Below, piece after piece: positions 44,942 to 55,005 of a stretch of 64,000 bases of DNA. Below the pieces are notes generated by a model. It did not search any database. It was not told the origin of the DNA and saw nothing but the letters and a program-made list of their open reading frames with translations. The translations under genes and the position numbers were made by a program. Every line of letters begins with the position of its first letter. Within the stretch, counting starts at the first letter, position 1. The stretch is from Chlorobium sp. (GTDB lineage Bacteria > Bacteroidota > Chlorobiia > Chlorobiales > Chlorobiaceae), in assembly GCA_005862225.1 (NCBI GenBank), contig SZXV01000011.1:1-64000 (forward strand), read 5' to 3'.

Positions 44942-45994
44942 ATGAATATTTTAGGCATAGAAACCAGTTGTGACGAAACATCGGGAGCCATCGTTTGTGA
45001 CGGACACGTCTGCTCGAACGTCGTCAGTTCACAGCTTTGTCACACCTCTTTTGGTGGCGTTGTGCCGGAACTGGCTTCAAGAGAACATGAAAGGCTTATT
45101 GTTTCAATTGTCGATGCCGCCCTAACTCAAGCCAATATAACAAAAAATGAACTTGATGTCATAGCGGCAACCGCTGGCCCTGGCCTGATCGGTGCCGTCA
45201 TGGTAGGCCTTTGTTTTGCGCAGGGTTTGGCCTATGCTCTGGAAGTACCTCTTGTGCCGGTCAACCACATTGAGGCTCATATATTTTCGCCATTTATCAA
45301 TGAAGGTACCGGTCATACCGCTCCTGAAGGCGCCTATGTTTCTCTGACTGTCTCAGGGGGCCATACGCTGCTTTCCATTGTTGAGCCTGATCTCTCCTAT
45401 TCCGTTATAGGCCGGACGCTTGATGACGCGGCAGGAGAGGCGTTCGACAAAACCGGAAAAATGCTTGGCCTGCCCTACCCTGCAGGCCCTGTCATCGACA
45501 AACTGGCCAAACAGGGCGACCCTGCCTTCCATCTGTTTCCAAGAGCACTCACCTCTCAGTCACAGAGCAGTAAAAGCTGGCAAGGAAATTTTGATTTCAG
45601 CTTTTCCGGCCTAAAAACATCTGTGCTGACCTGGCTGCAGAAACAGAGCCCTGAGTATATTGACTGCCATAAAGCAGACATTGCCGCCTCAATCCAGGCT
45701 GCCATTGTGAGCGTGCTGGTCGAAAAAACAATCGCGGCCGCACTCAGCAGGAACATTACGGCAGTTTCAATTGCCGGAGGAGTCAGCGCCAACTCTGCGC
45801 TGCGAAAAGCCATGCAAGAGGCCTGCGATAAAAAAGGAATGACACTGCATCTGCCAGCCACAGTCTATTCAACAGACAACGCTGCCATGATTGCTACCCT
45901 TGCAGGGCTGAAACTCTCCCGGGGAATGAATGCTGAGCGCTGCTACAATATTGCTCCCTACGCAAGCTTTGCCGCTGGCGCAAAGAGGGCCTGA
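44942..45994 (+). CDS. tsaD: tRNA N6-threonylcarbamoyladenosine synthase subunit TsaD
   Basis: A 350-residue ASKHA-fold protein that transfers the threonylcarbamoyl group to A37 of ANN-decoding tRNAs. [18 protein letters not shown] is the signature start and fixes ATG 44942. [23 protein letters not shown] (metal His), [11 protein letters not shown] and [14 protein letters not shown] are conserved. TsaB/C/E are not in this window. Monocistronic. Confidence 0.95.
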   Translation: MNILGIETSCDETSGAIVCDGHVCSNVVSSQLCHTSFGGVVPELASREHERLIVSIVDAALTQANITKNELDVIAATAGPGLIGAVMVGLCFAQGLAYALEVPLVPVNHIEAHIFSPFINEGTGHTAPEGAYVSLTVSGGHTLLSIVEPDLSYSVIGRTLDDAAGEAFDKTGKMLGLPYPAGPVIDKLAKQGDPAFHLFPRALTSQSQSSKSWQGNFDFSFSGLKTSVLTWLQKQSPEYIDCHKADIAASIQAAIVSVLVEKTIAAALSRNITAVSIAGGVSANSALRKAMQEACDKKGMTLHLPATVYSTDNAAMIATLAGLKLSRGMNAERCYNIAPYASFAAGAKRA

Positions 45995-46208
45995 TTGAAA
46001 GAGTTCCATCCCACAGAATCTCCAGATTGATGATAATCCCCACCTGAAGGGAAAGCTCCCTTGTCATTACTCCAGTCTGTTACATCTTTGTCAATAATGA
46101 GATGCATTAAAAAAGGCATAGTGTCTTTTAATATATTAGTTCGCCAATATTTCGCTATCCTAAAAAAAATCAAAAGACGCCTGATCCTTTAAACCCATAA
46201 AAAAAGTT

Positions 46209-47108
46209 ATGACAATATTTCTCAGTCACGTTGACACCCTGTTTAATTCGTTAGAACATTTTTGGGAGTATAAGCGCACCGAGCGAACTGCGGCGAATGT
46301 TCTGATCATTGCTTTCCTCGGAACACTCGCCCTCATAGAGCTTCGCCGTCAGGGATTGATTCCGGAAGAGCTTGCGGAAATTGTGCCGTCAAACCACTAT
46401 TACGCCATTAATGTTGCTTTTTCCATGTTACTTGGCCTTGAAGTTCTCGGATTGGTTTTCAGTCTTTCCAACTCTGTTGCAGTTTCGATTGGCAAGCAGT
46501 TCGAGATCCTGTCGCTCATTCTGCTTCGTCACTCATTTAATGAATTCATCTACTTTCACGAGCCTCTTACGTGGACTGAGGCATCAAAGCCTGTGTTGCA
46601 TATCCTTTCCAATGCCAGCGGCGGCCTGGTAATTTTTCTCATGATCGGTATCTATTACAAACTGCAACAACAACGCGTTATGACACAGAATCCTGGTGTC
46701 ACCGCAAACTTTATTGCTTTTAAAAAGCTTGTAGCACTTCTTCTCTTGTTCATTTTCAGCGGAATCGGTATCGCCGATGCCTATTTATATCTGAATATTC
46801 TGCCGACATTTGATTTCTTTGCAATATTCTACACGGTTCTTGTCTTCAGTGATGTGCTGCTGGTGCTGGTTTCTTTACGCTACAGTTCAAGCTACCAGAC
46901 AGTATTTCGCAACTCCGGCTTTGCCGTTGCCACCGTCGTTGTCCGGATTGCCCTGACTGCCCCACCATATTATAATGTTCTCCTCGGTGTCGGAGCTATG
47001 GCTTTCGCCATCGGCATAACCTTCGCCTACAACAGGCTCGAAAAAACACAGGCTGTGAAATTGTCGGCAGTACCATTAACGAAAGAGAGCATATCAAGAC
47101 CGGGATAG
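46209..47108 (+). CDS. Polytopic membrane protein of unknown function
   Basis: A 299-residue protein with about seven hydrophobic spans from NVLIIAFLGTLALIEL (residue 35) to VLLGVGAMAFAIGITFAY (residue 265), and a hydrophilic last 25 residues. No catalytic motif is obvious; charged residues in SLILLRHSFNEFIYFHEPLTW lie between spans. No family recognised. Alone between tsaD and yajC, with more than 200 bases on each side. Confidence 0.65.
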   Translation: MTIFLSHVDTLFNSLEHFWEYKRTERTAANVLIIAFLGTLALIELRRQGLIPEELAEIVPSNHYYAINVAFSMLLGLEVLGLVFSLSNSVAVSIGKQFEILSLILLRHSFNEFIYFHEPLTWTEASKPVLHILSNASGGLVIFLMIGIYYKLQQQRVMTQNPGVTANFIAFKKLVALLLLFIFSGIGIADAYLYLNILPTFDFFAIFYTVLVFSDVLLVLVSLRYSSSYQTVFRNSGFAVATVVVRIALTAPPYYNVLLGVGAMAFAIGITFAYNRLEKTQAVKLSAVPLTKESISRPG

Positions 47109-47351
47109 GGTCCACCTGAAATACCGCATTCCAGTTTTTATCCGAAAAGATGAACAGAAAGAGAGGTATTGCTTTTTTTTGTGTCCATGAACAAGCTTTT
47201 TTGTATGTTCTCAGACAAGGTAGACAATACCATGGTAACGCTTTTATGGCAGCAAGGCGGTAATGTATTTTGAAATAACGCGAAGGCAATAAATACATTA
47301 CATGACGGGTCACAAAAACTGTTACGTTTTACTTAATATCACGACGATCTC
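47109..47351. other. Intergenic region before yajC
   Basis: These 243 bases hold no supportable gene. The final 70 bases (ACGTTTTACTTAATATC before ATG 47352) are the likely promoter region of the yajC-carA unit, but no clean hexamer pair is visible. Confidence 0.3.
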
Positions 47352-47708
47352 ATGCACACTATTATTTTGTCTTTACTCCTTTTCGCACCACCGGTTGCAG
47401 GCCAGGCAGCACCAAATCCCCTGATTCAGATTGTTCCTTTAGTCCTTATTTTTATTGTCTTTTATTTCTTCATGATCCGTCCTCAGCAGAAGAAACAGAA
47501 AGAGAGAGAAACAGTGCTTGACAGCCTGAAACGAGGAGACAAGGTGGTCACCATAGGAGGCGCTCACGGAACTGTAGCCGGAATAGACACCGAAAAGAAA
47601 ACCGTTCTTGTTCAGGTCAGTGAGACCACAAAAATCAAGTTTGACCGCACCGCCATTGCCAATATTGAAAAACAGGAATCTGGCGATAAACTCACGACCA
47701 AAGAGTAA
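47352..47708 (+). CDS. yajC: Preprotein translocase accessory subunit YajC
   Basis: A 118-residue single-span protein. [31 protein letters not shown] is the YajC signature: span followed by RPQQK. A small SH3-like domain follows ([21 protein letters not shown]). It associates with SecDF at the Sec translocon. SecD/F are not adjacent; carA starts eight bases later. Confidence 0.92.
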   Translation: MHTIILSLLLFAPPVAGQAAPNPLIQIVPLVLIFIVFYFFMIRPQQKKQKERETVLDSLKRGDKVVTIGGAHGTVAGIDTEKKTVLVQVSETTKIKFDRTAIANIEKQESGDKLTTKE

Positions 47709-47716
47709 CAAGAATA

Positions 47717-48820
47717 ATGCAGCCAACAAGTGCAAAACTGGTTCTGGAAAACGGATCTGTCTATAGAGGCACCGCATTCGGCCATATCGGAGAAACAACC
47801 GGCGAGGTAGTATTCAATACCTCGATCACCGGATACCAGGAAATACTGACCGATCCGTCATACGCGGGCCAGATGGTGGTGATGACCTATCCGCTGATCG
47901 GAAACTATGGAATCAATCCAAACGATAACGAGTCGGTGAAAATATGGGCATCCGCCTTTATCGTTCACGAAGTGTCACGCATTCACAGTAACTTCGAAGC
48001 CTCACAAAGTCTTGATTCTGTGCTGAAGGAAGCTCATGTCACCGGTCTTGCCGGTATTGATACCCGCAGGCTTGTTCGGGAAATCCGTGAAAAAGGAGCC
48101 ATGAGAGGTGTGATTTCCGTGGTTGATGAAAGCGATGAACAACTGAGAGAGAAGGCGCTCACCAGTCCTGAAATGTCAGGCCGCGACCTGGTAAAAACGG
48201 TGACCATTGATCAAAATTATATTCTTGAAAAAGAGGATGCACGCTACCATGTGGCAGCATTTGACTTCGGCATCAAAACCAATATCCTGCGTATGCTGCA
48301 CGAAGCGGGATGCAAGGTAACGGTTTTACGGGCTGAAACATCTGCCGAAGAGGTAATTGCACTCAATCCGGACGGGGTGTTTCTTTCAAACGGCCCGGGT
48401 GATCCTTCGGCTGTTGGCTATGCCATTGAGACCATTAAAAAGCTTGTCGATCATAACCGGAACACAAGACCTTTGCCCATTTTCGGAATATGCCTTGGTC
48501 ATCAACTGCTGTCGCTTGCTTTCGGCGCTGAAACCTACAAGCTGAAATTCGGCCATCACGGCGGCAACCATCCGGTTAAAAACCTTGCAAGCAGTCAGAT
48601 AGAGATAACATCACAAAATCATGGCTTTGCCGTTGCCATCGATTCGCTGCCCGAAGAGCTTGAAATGACACACCTCAACCTTTACGACAATACCGTGGAA
48701 GGTGTCCGGCACAAAACACTGCCCTGTTTTTCAGTCCAGTACCATCCCGAAGCTGCACCGGGACCGCACGATTCTCACTACCTTTTTGATGAATTCACTT
48801 CGCTTATGGATTTAACTTAA
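47717..48820 (+). CDS. carA: Carbamoyl-phosphate synthase small subunit
   Basis: A 367-residue glutamine amidotransferase that supplies ammonia to CarB for carbamoyl phosphate (arginine and pyrimidines). N-terminal domain: [40 protein letters not shown]. Class I GATase: [27 protein letters not shown] (catalytic Cys) and [13 protein letters not shown] (His-Glu). carB is not in this window. Confidence 0.95.
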   Translation: MQPTSAKLVLENGSVYRGTAFGHIGETTGEVVFNTSITGYQEILTDPSYAGQMVVMTYPLIGNYGINPNDNESVKIWASAFIVHEVSRIHSNFEASQSLDSVLKEAHVTGLAGIDTRRLVREIREKGAMRGVISVVDESDEQLREKALTSPEMSGRDLVKTVTIDQNYILEKEDARYHVAAFDFGIKTNILRMLHEAGCKVTVLRAETSAEEVIALNPDGVFLSNGPGDPSAVGYAIETIKKLVDHNRNTRPLPIFGICLGHQLLSLAFGAETYKLKFGHHGGNHPVKNLASSQIEITSQNHGFAVAIDSLPEELEMTHLNLYDNTVEGVRHKTLPCFSVQYHPEAAPGPHDSHYLFDEFTSLMDLT

Positions 48821-48837
48821 CCCATTCTTTTGAAGAG

Positions 48838-49977
48838 ATGAAAAAAAGATTATTCACTCCAGGACCAACCCCAGTGCCTGAAAATGTCATGCTTCGCATG
48901 GCGGCTCCGATTATCCATCACAGGAACCCCGAGTTCATGGAGATTTTGACCAGGGTTCACGAAGATCTCAAATACCTGTTCAGAACAACCCAGCCGGTCG
49001 TTGTGCTCAGTTGTTCCGGAACCGGCGGCATGGAAGCCACAATTTCAAGTCTCTTCAAGCAGGGCGACAAGGTCATCACGGTCAACGCCGGAAAATTTGG
49101 AGAACGGTGGGGCGAACTGGTTCGTGTTTTCACCGGCAATTGTATTGAAGAAAAAGTGACATGGGGCTCGGCAATTCAGCCCGAACGTCTTGCGGAGCTG
49201 CTCAGGGAGCACCCGGATGCAAAGGGCGTCTGTTTGACTCATTCAGAAACATCAACCGGCACTGCCGCCGATATCAAGACGCTCAGCGCCCTGATTCGTG
49301 AACAGTCAGATGCACTGGTTATCGTTGACGGCATTACGGCAGTTGGCGCTCACGAGTTCCTGTTTGATGATTGGGGCGTCGATATCTGCATCACAGGCTC
49401 CCAGAAAGGGCTCATGATGCCTCCCGGTCTGGCGCTCGTCGCCATCTCTGAACGGGCACAGGATATCATTAAAGGACAGAGCGGCCTTCCGCAGTACTAC
49501 CTGAGTCTGAAAAAAGCACTGAAAGCGCAAGCTGGGGACGATACTCCTTTCACTCCGGCAGTTTCTTTGGTCATTGGGCTTGATGAAGCCTTACAGATGG
49601 TCAAAGCTGAAGGAATTGAGAATATCTGGAAAAGGCACGAACGGCTCGCTGATGCCTGCCGTCAGGGATGCCAGGCTCTTGGCATGAAACTCTTCAGCAA
49701 CTCGCCATCGTTTGCGGTTACTCCCGTATGGCTGCCTGAAGGAGTCAAATGGTCCGCATTCAACAAGGCACTGAAAAAGAGCAATGGTATTACCGTTGCC
49801 GCAGGCCAGGATGAGTACAAGGACAAAATTTTCCGTATTTCCCACCTTGGCTTTTACGATGAACTCGACATGCTGACCGTCATTGGCGGTATTGAACGGG
49901 CACTGAAAGAGATCGAGTTCACTTTTGAAATCGGCGCTGGTGTCAGCGCGGTACAGAAAGCATTCCTCGGTAACTGA
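48838..49977 (+). CDS. Class V aminotransferase (alanine-glyoxylate/serine-pyruvate type)
   Basis: A 379-residue PLP enzyme. RLFTPGPTPVPENVMLRMAAPIIHHRNPEF is the typical start of this group. LSCSGTGGMEATISSLF is the phosphate-binding turn, IVDGITAVGAHEFLFDDWGVDICITGSQKGLMMPPG gives the PLP Asp and the Schiff-base lysine. Substrate is likely serine, alanine or glyoxylate; phosphoserine (SerC) is unlikely. 17 bases after carA, 22 bases before the TPR gene. Confidence 0.87.
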   Translation: MKKRLFTPGPTPVPENVMLRMAAPIIHHRNPEFMEILTRVHEDLKYLFRTTQPVVVLSCSGTGGMEATISSLFKQGDKVITVNAGKFGERWGELVRVFTGNCIEEKVTWGSAIQPERLAELLREHPDAKGVCLTHSETSTGTAADIKTLSALIREQSDALVIVDGITAVGAHEFLFDDWGVDICITGSQKGLMMPPGLALVAISERAQDIIKGQSGLPQYYLSLKKALKAQAGDDTPFTPAVSLVIGLDEALQMVKAEGIENIWKRHERLADACRQGCQALGMKLFSNSPSFAVTPVWLPEGVKWSAFNKALKKSNGITVAAGQDEYKDKIFRISHLGFYDELDMLTVIGGIERALKEIEFTFEIGAGVSAVQKAFLGN

Positions 49978-49999
49978 CGTTTCCGGGAGTGACTTCGCC

Positions 50000-50671
50000 A
50001 TGATTTTTCTTCACACTCTCCTGCTTGCAGTTGCACTTGCATCTTCAATGCAGGAGATGCTGGCGGAGTATCGTCTGCAACTGAAAGCTTATGCGCTCTA
50101 TGAACGTCGTGCTTACAAAGAGGCAGAAACTATTTTCCGGCAACTGGTCACCCTCGTTCCCGAGCAACAAGAAAAAACAGCCGCCTGCTTTAATCTCGCC
50201 TGCTCTCTTTACATGCAGGGAAAATATCCTGAAGCCGCCGCGCTTTTTTCCTACAGCGCCAAACCTGCTGGCCGTGAACATCGGGAGATCCAACTGAAAG
50301 CACTCTACAATGAAGGTAATACGCTTGCAATGAAAGCAATTGGCAGCAGTGCCAAAGCAGAAAAAACAGCGTTCTTCCGACAATCGCTTAACCGCTTCAA
50401 AAAGGTTTTACTCGCAGAACCGGATGATGGCGATGCCAAAATCAATTATGAAATCGTCCGCCGTTACCTGTATGAGCTTGAAACGCCAAAACAGTCAGCG
50501 TCATCAAAGAGCGACTCTAAAAGCTCTCTTCAACCTGCTTCCGGCGTCAGTCAGGAGATTTCCGACAGACTGCTTGAGAATGCCCAGCAAAATGAATCCT
50601 CGTTGATGCAACAACTCTCCGGAAGAGGAAAATCAGCATCACAAGAGAACAAAAACACTCAGGACTGGTAA
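50000..50671 (+). CDS. TPR protein, Bat-like
   Basis: A 223-residue exported protein: MIFLHTLLLAVALASSMQEM signal segment, then tetratricopeptide helices (YALYERRAYKEAETIFRQLV; ACFNLACSLYMQGKYPEAAALFSYSA; LNRFKKVLLAEPDDGDAKINYEIV). A polar, Ser/Gln-rich tail follows. It resembles the BatC/BatE TPR subunits of Bacteroides aerotolerance operons; a BatD-like gene is 3 kb downstream and MoxR-DUF58 6 kb upstream. ATG 50000 follows GGGAG at ten bases. Confidence 0.65.
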   Translation: MIFLHTLLLAVALASSMQEMLAEYRLQLKAYALYERRAYKEAETIFRQLVTLVPEQQEKTAACFNLACSLYMQGKYPEAAALFSYSAKPAGREHREIQLKALYNEGNTLAMKAIGSSAKAEKTAFFRQSLNRFKKVLLAEPDDGDAKINYEIVRRYLYELETPKQSASSKSDSKSSLQPASGVSQEISDRLLENAQQNESSLMQQLSGRGKSASQENKNTQDW

Positions 50672-50677
50672 CGCGCA

Positions 50678-52096
50678 ATGCCTCCAACCAAAAAAGTCCT
50701 GCTGGTTTTTCTTCCTTCAGAGAGCGGGGTTGATGGCGCTCGCTCACTCTACAGCGAAAACAGGATCAACCCCTTTTTCAATTGGTTCAACCGATCATTC
50801 AGAGCAATCATCAAGCAGAGCCAGTTTGCCATTCCGCCGCTCTCGCTCATGATTCTCAGCTCCATCGAGGTGCCGGGTGTTGAACAGTCGATCTGCGACA
50901 TGCGGTTTGAAGAGTTTCCGATGAACGCTCAATGGGATCTGGTGGGTATCAGTGTGCAGACCGGAATGGCGAAAAATGCCTTTGATCTGGCTGATCACCT
51001 TCGTTCCGCAGGAATTCCGATTGCGCTTGGAGGCGCCCATGTCACTCTGTTCCCAGACTCATGCCGCCCCCATGCTGACGTCCTTGTCTCAGGAGAGGCC
51101 GACGATCTCTGGAAAAATGTGCTCAACGACCTTTCAACAGGCAGCCTCAAGCCACTCTATCGCTCAGAGAGCTTTCCCGATCTCCAGCATTCAAGGCCGG
51201 TCAGTAAACATGCGCTCATCAAAAACCGGTACTTCACCACCAATCTTATCCAGACCGGAAGAGGGTGCCAGTACAACTGCGACTTCTGTAATGTCCATCT
51301 TCTCAACGGCCATACGCTGCGCCGAAGAGCAATTGAGGATGTCGTCAGTGAAGTTGCCCTTTTTCAGCAGGATGATCGCAGAATATTCTTTTTTGTCGAT
51401 GACTCCATCAATGCCGACCCCGCTTATGCCCTTGAACTTTTTCGGAAACTCGTTCCACTCAATATCCGCTGGTTCGGACAGGCGACAACAACTCTTGGCC
51501 AGCAGCATGAGTTGCTTGAAACGTTTGCTGCGTCAGGATGCCAGGCGCTCCTGGTAGGCATAGAGAGTGTTGAGGCAAAAAGCCGGAACGCTCATAAAAA
51601 AAACCAGAACCGGGCCAGTGAACTGGTACGGGCAATAACGACGATAAGAAAAGCAGGAATAAGCCTCTACGGCAGCTTTATCTACGGCCTTGACGGCGAC
51701 ACTCTTGAGACTCCGGCAGCCATCCTTGACTTTATCAACGAGACACAGCTCGACGTTCCAGGCATCAATATTCTGCGGCCAACTCCCGGAACACAGGTCT
51801 TTGAACGACTACGGCAGGAAGGTCGCCTGCTTTTTGATCCTCTCGACCTTACCGCCTACCGTTACTCGTTTGGGCAGGAGATGCTTTACACTCCAAAAAA
51901 CATTCCGCTTGACGCCTTTGTCGAGAGCTACTCTGCCCTTACCCGGAAAGTGTTCAGTGTGAAGAACTCCCTCGCAAGAGGCATGGCGGCTCCCAGAGCA
52001 AAAAGTGCCGTCATGCTGTTCAACCTTTTTTACACGCACCTCTATGGCCTGTCGCGTCATGACCTCCAGCATCAGCAGGAAAAGAGCCGTGGATAA
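50678..52096 (+). CDS. Cobalamin-type radical-SAM protein, third copy
   Basis: A 472-residue B12-binding-type radical-SAM protein. N-terminal B12-like domain: LSLMILSSIEVPGVEQSI, LVGISVQTGMAKNAFDLADHL, IALGGAHVTLFPDSC. Radical cluster: QTGRGCQYNCDFCNVHL (CxxxCxxC) near residue 205. Later AGISLYGSFIYGLDGDTLE and INILRPTPGTQVFERLRQEG. It matches the other two radical-SAM genes in plan but is clearly diverged. Seven bases after the TPR gene. P-methylase/BchE-family proteins methylate or cyclise; the substrate here is unknown. Confidence 0.72.
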   Translation: MPPTKKVLLVFLPSESGVDGARSLYSENRINPFFNWFNRSFRAIIKQSQFAIPPLSLMILSSIEVPGVEQSICDMRFEEFPMNAQWDLVGISVQTGMAKNAFDLADHLRSAGIPIALGGAHVTLFPDSCRPHADVLVSGEADDLWKNVLNDLSTGSLKPLYRSESFPDLQHSRPVSKHALIKNRYFTTNLIQTGRGCQYNCDFCNVHLLNGHTLRRRAIEDVVSEVALFQQDDRRIFFFVDDSINADPAYALELFRKLVPLNIRWFGQATTTLGQQHELLETFAASGCQALLVGIESVEAKSRNAHKKNQNRASELVRAITTIRKAGISLYGSFIYGLDGDTLETPAAILDFINETQLDVPGINILRPTPGTQVFERLRQEGRLLFDPLDLTAYRYSFGQEMLYTPKNIPLDAFVESYSALTRKVFSVKNSLARGMAAPRAKSAVMLFNLFYTHLYGLSRHDLQHQQEKSRG

Positions 52097-52192
52097 AAAA
52101 CCATTTTGCCATACGCCGAATAATTTTTAAACTGTCTAACAAGATTTTGGAATTTCACACACCCGGCATAACAAACTTAACCTTTATCAATA

Positions 52193-52630
52193 ATGACCAT
52201 GAAGCCTTTTCTGCCTCTTTTGACCGTGGGTCTTTTTTTACTCAGCGCATGCGGCCTTGAAAAACCACCTGCCTCCCTCAAATTTCCTGACGACAAAAAA
52301 GCAGCGGCTGCGCCTGAAGCAGCGGCTCCTGCGCCGGTTGCGCCAGCCGCAACTGAAGCTCCGGCAGATCCTAAACTGGCAGCCGGCAAAGCGGTGTATG
52401 ATGCCAATTGTGCAGGATGTCACGAAGCTGGCATGATGGGCGCCCCAAAACCAGGCGACAAAGCTGCTTGGAGCGCGCGTATCCCTCAGGGACTTGAAGT
52501 GATCACAAAAAAATCACTCGAAGGCTTTCAGGGTAAAGCTGGCATGATGCCGGCAAAAGGTGGAAATGCAAGCTTGACCAATGAACAGGTAAGCAGCGCA
52601 GTAGCATTCATGGTTGATAAATCGAAGTAA
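52193..52630 (+). CDS. Lipoprotein c-type cytochrome
   Basis: A 145-residue monoheme cytochrome c. LFLLSACGLEK holds a lipobox (LSAC), so the mature N-terminal Cys should be lipid-anchored. An Ala/Pro-rich linker (residues 36-60) separates it from the heme domain. YDANCAGCHEAGMMG is the CxxCH heme site; GKAGMMPAKGG supplies the likely axial Met. Class I, c-555-like. It probably shuttles electrons on the periplasmic side, for example between sulfur oxidation or the cytochrome bc complex and the photosynthetic reaction centre; the partner is inferred. Confidence 0.88.
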   Translation: MTMKPFLPLLTVGLFLLSACGLEKPPASLKFPDDKKAAAAPEAAAPAPVAPAATEAPADPKLAAGKAVYDANCAGCHEAGMMGAPKPGDKAAWSARIPQGLEVITKKSLEGFQGKAGMMPAKGGNASLTNEQVSSAVAFMVDKSK

Positions 52631-52635
52631 AATAC

Positions 52636-52678
52636 AAAAGCGGGGAGCTGGAACACGTCAACTCCCCGCTTTTATTTT
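52636..52678 (+). terminator. Rho-independent terminator of the cytochrome gene
   Basis: AAAAGCGGGGAG and CTCCCCGCTTTT form a perfect 12-base stem around a 14-base loop, followed by ATTTT, starting five bases after the stop codon. Confidence 0.92.
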
Positions 52679-52815
52679 GCCGAAACGGCTGAACAAATTT
52701 GTATCCAGAACAAGGACGCGAAACAACTGAGCGTGGAGAGGATTTCATGCCTTTTCAGTCAGTCACCTGCTTCTCCTCTCTCAACACATCTCTCACCTCA
52801 AATATTATTTCAATA

Positions 52816-53616
52816 ATGACTCATCTTCATATTGGCTTTGTCGGAACCGGAAGAATTGCCCGCGCTCTTATTGGAGGTCTCAGCCAAAGACAAAACACGG
52901 TTATTTCAGGTTTTGACAAAGATGCGGCTGCGCTGAACTCAATTTGCGCTGATTACCCAGTTCAGCCCTGTCTGACCATTGAAGATGTTGCCCGAAAAGC
53001 ACAAGTCATTATTCTTGCCGTTAAACCCTACCAGATTGCTGAAGTACTTGGCGAACTGAAGCCATCGCTCAGTGCAAGTCACCTGTTGATAAGCGTCGCC
53101 GCAGGCATCTCGTCAGAGTTTATCAGAATGAGCGCAAGAGATGATGCAAAAGTCATCAGAGTGATGCCCAATACTCCGGCATTAGTTGGCGAAGGGATGA
53201 CCGCTCTCTGCCGAGGAAAAATGGCGTCAGATGAGGATATTGCTCTGGCCTCTGACCTTTTCAGTTCGATTGGCCGGGTACTCATTCTGGAAGAATCACA
53301 GATGGATGCTGCAACAGCGCTTTCAGGCAGCGGACCAGCCTATATGTTTTCTCTGCTTGACTCGCTTGCCGAAGGGGGACGGCAGTGCGGCCTTTCGTAT
53401 GATGAAGCGTTGCTTCTTGGCGCACAAACCATGATCGGGGCTGCGAAAATGGTGCTTTCAGGCACAAAAAAGCCGGACGAACTCAAACGCGATGTCACCA
53501 CACCAGGGGGAACAACAGAGGCCGGACTGAAAATCATGGACGAAAAAAATATCCGACAGATTCTTGTTGAAACAGTTGCCGCAGCAGCGGCACGTTCCAG
53601 GGAACTTATGAAATAA
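52816..53616 (+). CDS. proC: Pyrroline-5-carboxylate reductase
   Basis: A 266-residue NADPH enzyme, the last step of proline synthesis. IGFVGTGRIARALIGGL is the Rossmann motif and fixes ATG 52816. VIRVMPNTPALVGEGMTAL, ALSGSGPAYMFSLLDSLAEGG and DVTTPGGTTEAGLKIMDE are ProC hallmarks. BatD-like gene follows five bases later. Confidence 0.95.
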   Translation: MTHLHIGFVGTGRIARALIGGLSQRQNTVISGFDKDAAALNSICADYPVQPCLTIEDVARKAQVIILAVKPYQIAEVLGELKPSLSASHLLISVAAGISSEFIRMSARDDAKVIRVMPNTPALVGEGMTALCRGKMASDEDIALASDLFSSIGRVLILEESQMDAATALSGSGPAYMFSLLDSLAEGGRQCGLSYDEALLLGAQTMIGAAKMVLSGTKKPDELKRDVTTPGGTTEAGLKIMDEKNIRQILVETVAAAAARSRELMK

Positions 53617-53621
53617 ACTTT

Positions 53622-54962
53622 ATGGCCATATTTCGTTACCTATACCGCCCCGTCGTGTTGTGTGTTGCGCTCTTTTTTTTCGCCACAACAATGACAGATG
53701 CGTCAGAAAATCCGGACAACAAACCATTCCTTACCTCCTCAGCAAGCACCTCACAGCCCTTTGTCGGTCAGGAAGTGCTTCTGACATACACACTGTATTT
53801 TAAGGATAATGCGCCTAAAATCTCGAGTGAAACAAGCCCTTCGCTTCCTGGCTTATGGGCAAAAGAGAGTGCGGCCGACCGATTTATCAGGAGTATACCG
53901 ACAACAGTTCATGGAGAACAGTTCAGATGTGCCGTTGTCAAACAGTTTCGGCTGGTACCTGTCCAGAGCGGCAGGCTCACCGTTTCAGGATACACGATGC
54001 AATGCGTTCTGCCACAACAAGGCGGAAAAGAGCTGACCGATACTCGAATTGAAATAACAGCGCCCGCCATTCTCATCGCTGCACGCTCCCTTCCTGAGCC
54101 TGTACCTGGAGCGTTCTCAGGCGCTGTTGGCGACTTCACACTTGATGTTCGCGCCGACAAGCAGCATCTCAACAGTGGAGAGCCGTTATCCCTGACAATG
54201 ACACTGACAGGCACAGGAAGTCTTAATACCCTCAAAATTCCTGAGCTTCAGCTCCCGGACAGCTTTCGGCATAACCCTCCAACCAGAACCATCACCCTCA
54301 ATAAAGAGTCGGCGCTTACCTCCGGCTCGATATCAACAAGCGTTACTTCATGGCCTCAAGCAGCAGGCGATTTTCAGATCCCTGCACTGCGTCTGGTTGT
54401 CTTTAATCCTGAAACAAGGCAATTCAGCACACTGTCTTCAAAACCGCTCGCCATTACCGTAACACCAGCCGCACAGGGAGAGGGGAGCATGACGGGCGAC
54501 AATGGACCTTTCAAGACAATCCTCCCCTCAGCCCAAAGTGATACTCCCCGACCGTTCATCAGTACCATCATCGTTATACTGGTGGCACTCGCTTGCATTG
54601 TGGTTGTACTGAAAAGGAAAAAATATCTCGGATATACAGAAAAAAAACGGAGCAATCGCACAGACGAGCATCCTGCCAATAGCGGTATCTCTGCCGGAAT
54701 GATGAAACAGCAACTATTTGCCGCACTTGAAGATGCCGGAGTAAAAAGCCCGGGCGGGTTGACAAGAAAAGAACTTGAAGGTGAGCTGATGCGTATCGAC
54801 ATGACAAAAGAGAGCCAATCCGCTCTCCCGGCCATCCTTGACTCGCTTGACAGAATCATATACAGCCCCGCAGAAAAAAAAGACGCACCAATCCCAGAGC
54901 TGATCATTGCAGGGGTTAAGACCCTGCTGAATGAATTGAAAAAAACAGGCAGTTCTCGCTGA
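53622..54962 (+). CDS. batD: BatD-like oxygen-tolerance protein
   Basis: A 446-residue membrane protein. N-terminal signal (VVLCVALFFFATTMTDA), then BatD beta-sandwich domains: ASTSQPFVGQEVLLTYTLYFKD and DKQHLNSGEPLSLTMTLTGTGSL. A single span PFISTIIVILVALACIVVVL near residue 310 leads to a cytoplasmic tail. In Bacteroidetes, BatD works with BatA/B/C/E and MoxR; here these genes are scattered over 12 kb. Five bases after proC. Confidence 0.75.
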   Translation: MAIFRYLYRPVVLCVALFFFATTMTDASENPDNKPFLTSSASTSQPFVGQEVLLTYTLYFKDNAPKISSETSPSLPGLWAKESAADRFIRSIPTTVHGEQFRCAVVKQFRLVPVQSGRLTVSGYTMQCVLPQQGGKELTDTRIEITAPAILIAARSLPEPVPGAFSGAVGDFTLDVRADKQHLNSGEPLSLTMTLTGTGSLNTLKIPELQLPDSFRHNPPTRTITLNKESALTSGSISTSVTSWPQAAGDFQIPALRLVVFNPETRQFSTLSSKPLAITVTPAAQGEGSMTGDNGPFKTILPSAQSDTPRPFISTIIVILVALACIVVVLKRKKYLGYTEKKRSNRTDEHPANSGISAGMMKQQLFAALEDAGVKSPGGLTRKELEGELMRIDMTKESQSALPAILDSLDRIIYSPAEKKDAPIPELIIAGVKTLLNELKKTGSSR

Positions 54963-55005
54963 GCAAAGGGAACCGGGCATCCACCCTGTCACTTCTCTGG
55001 AACGC

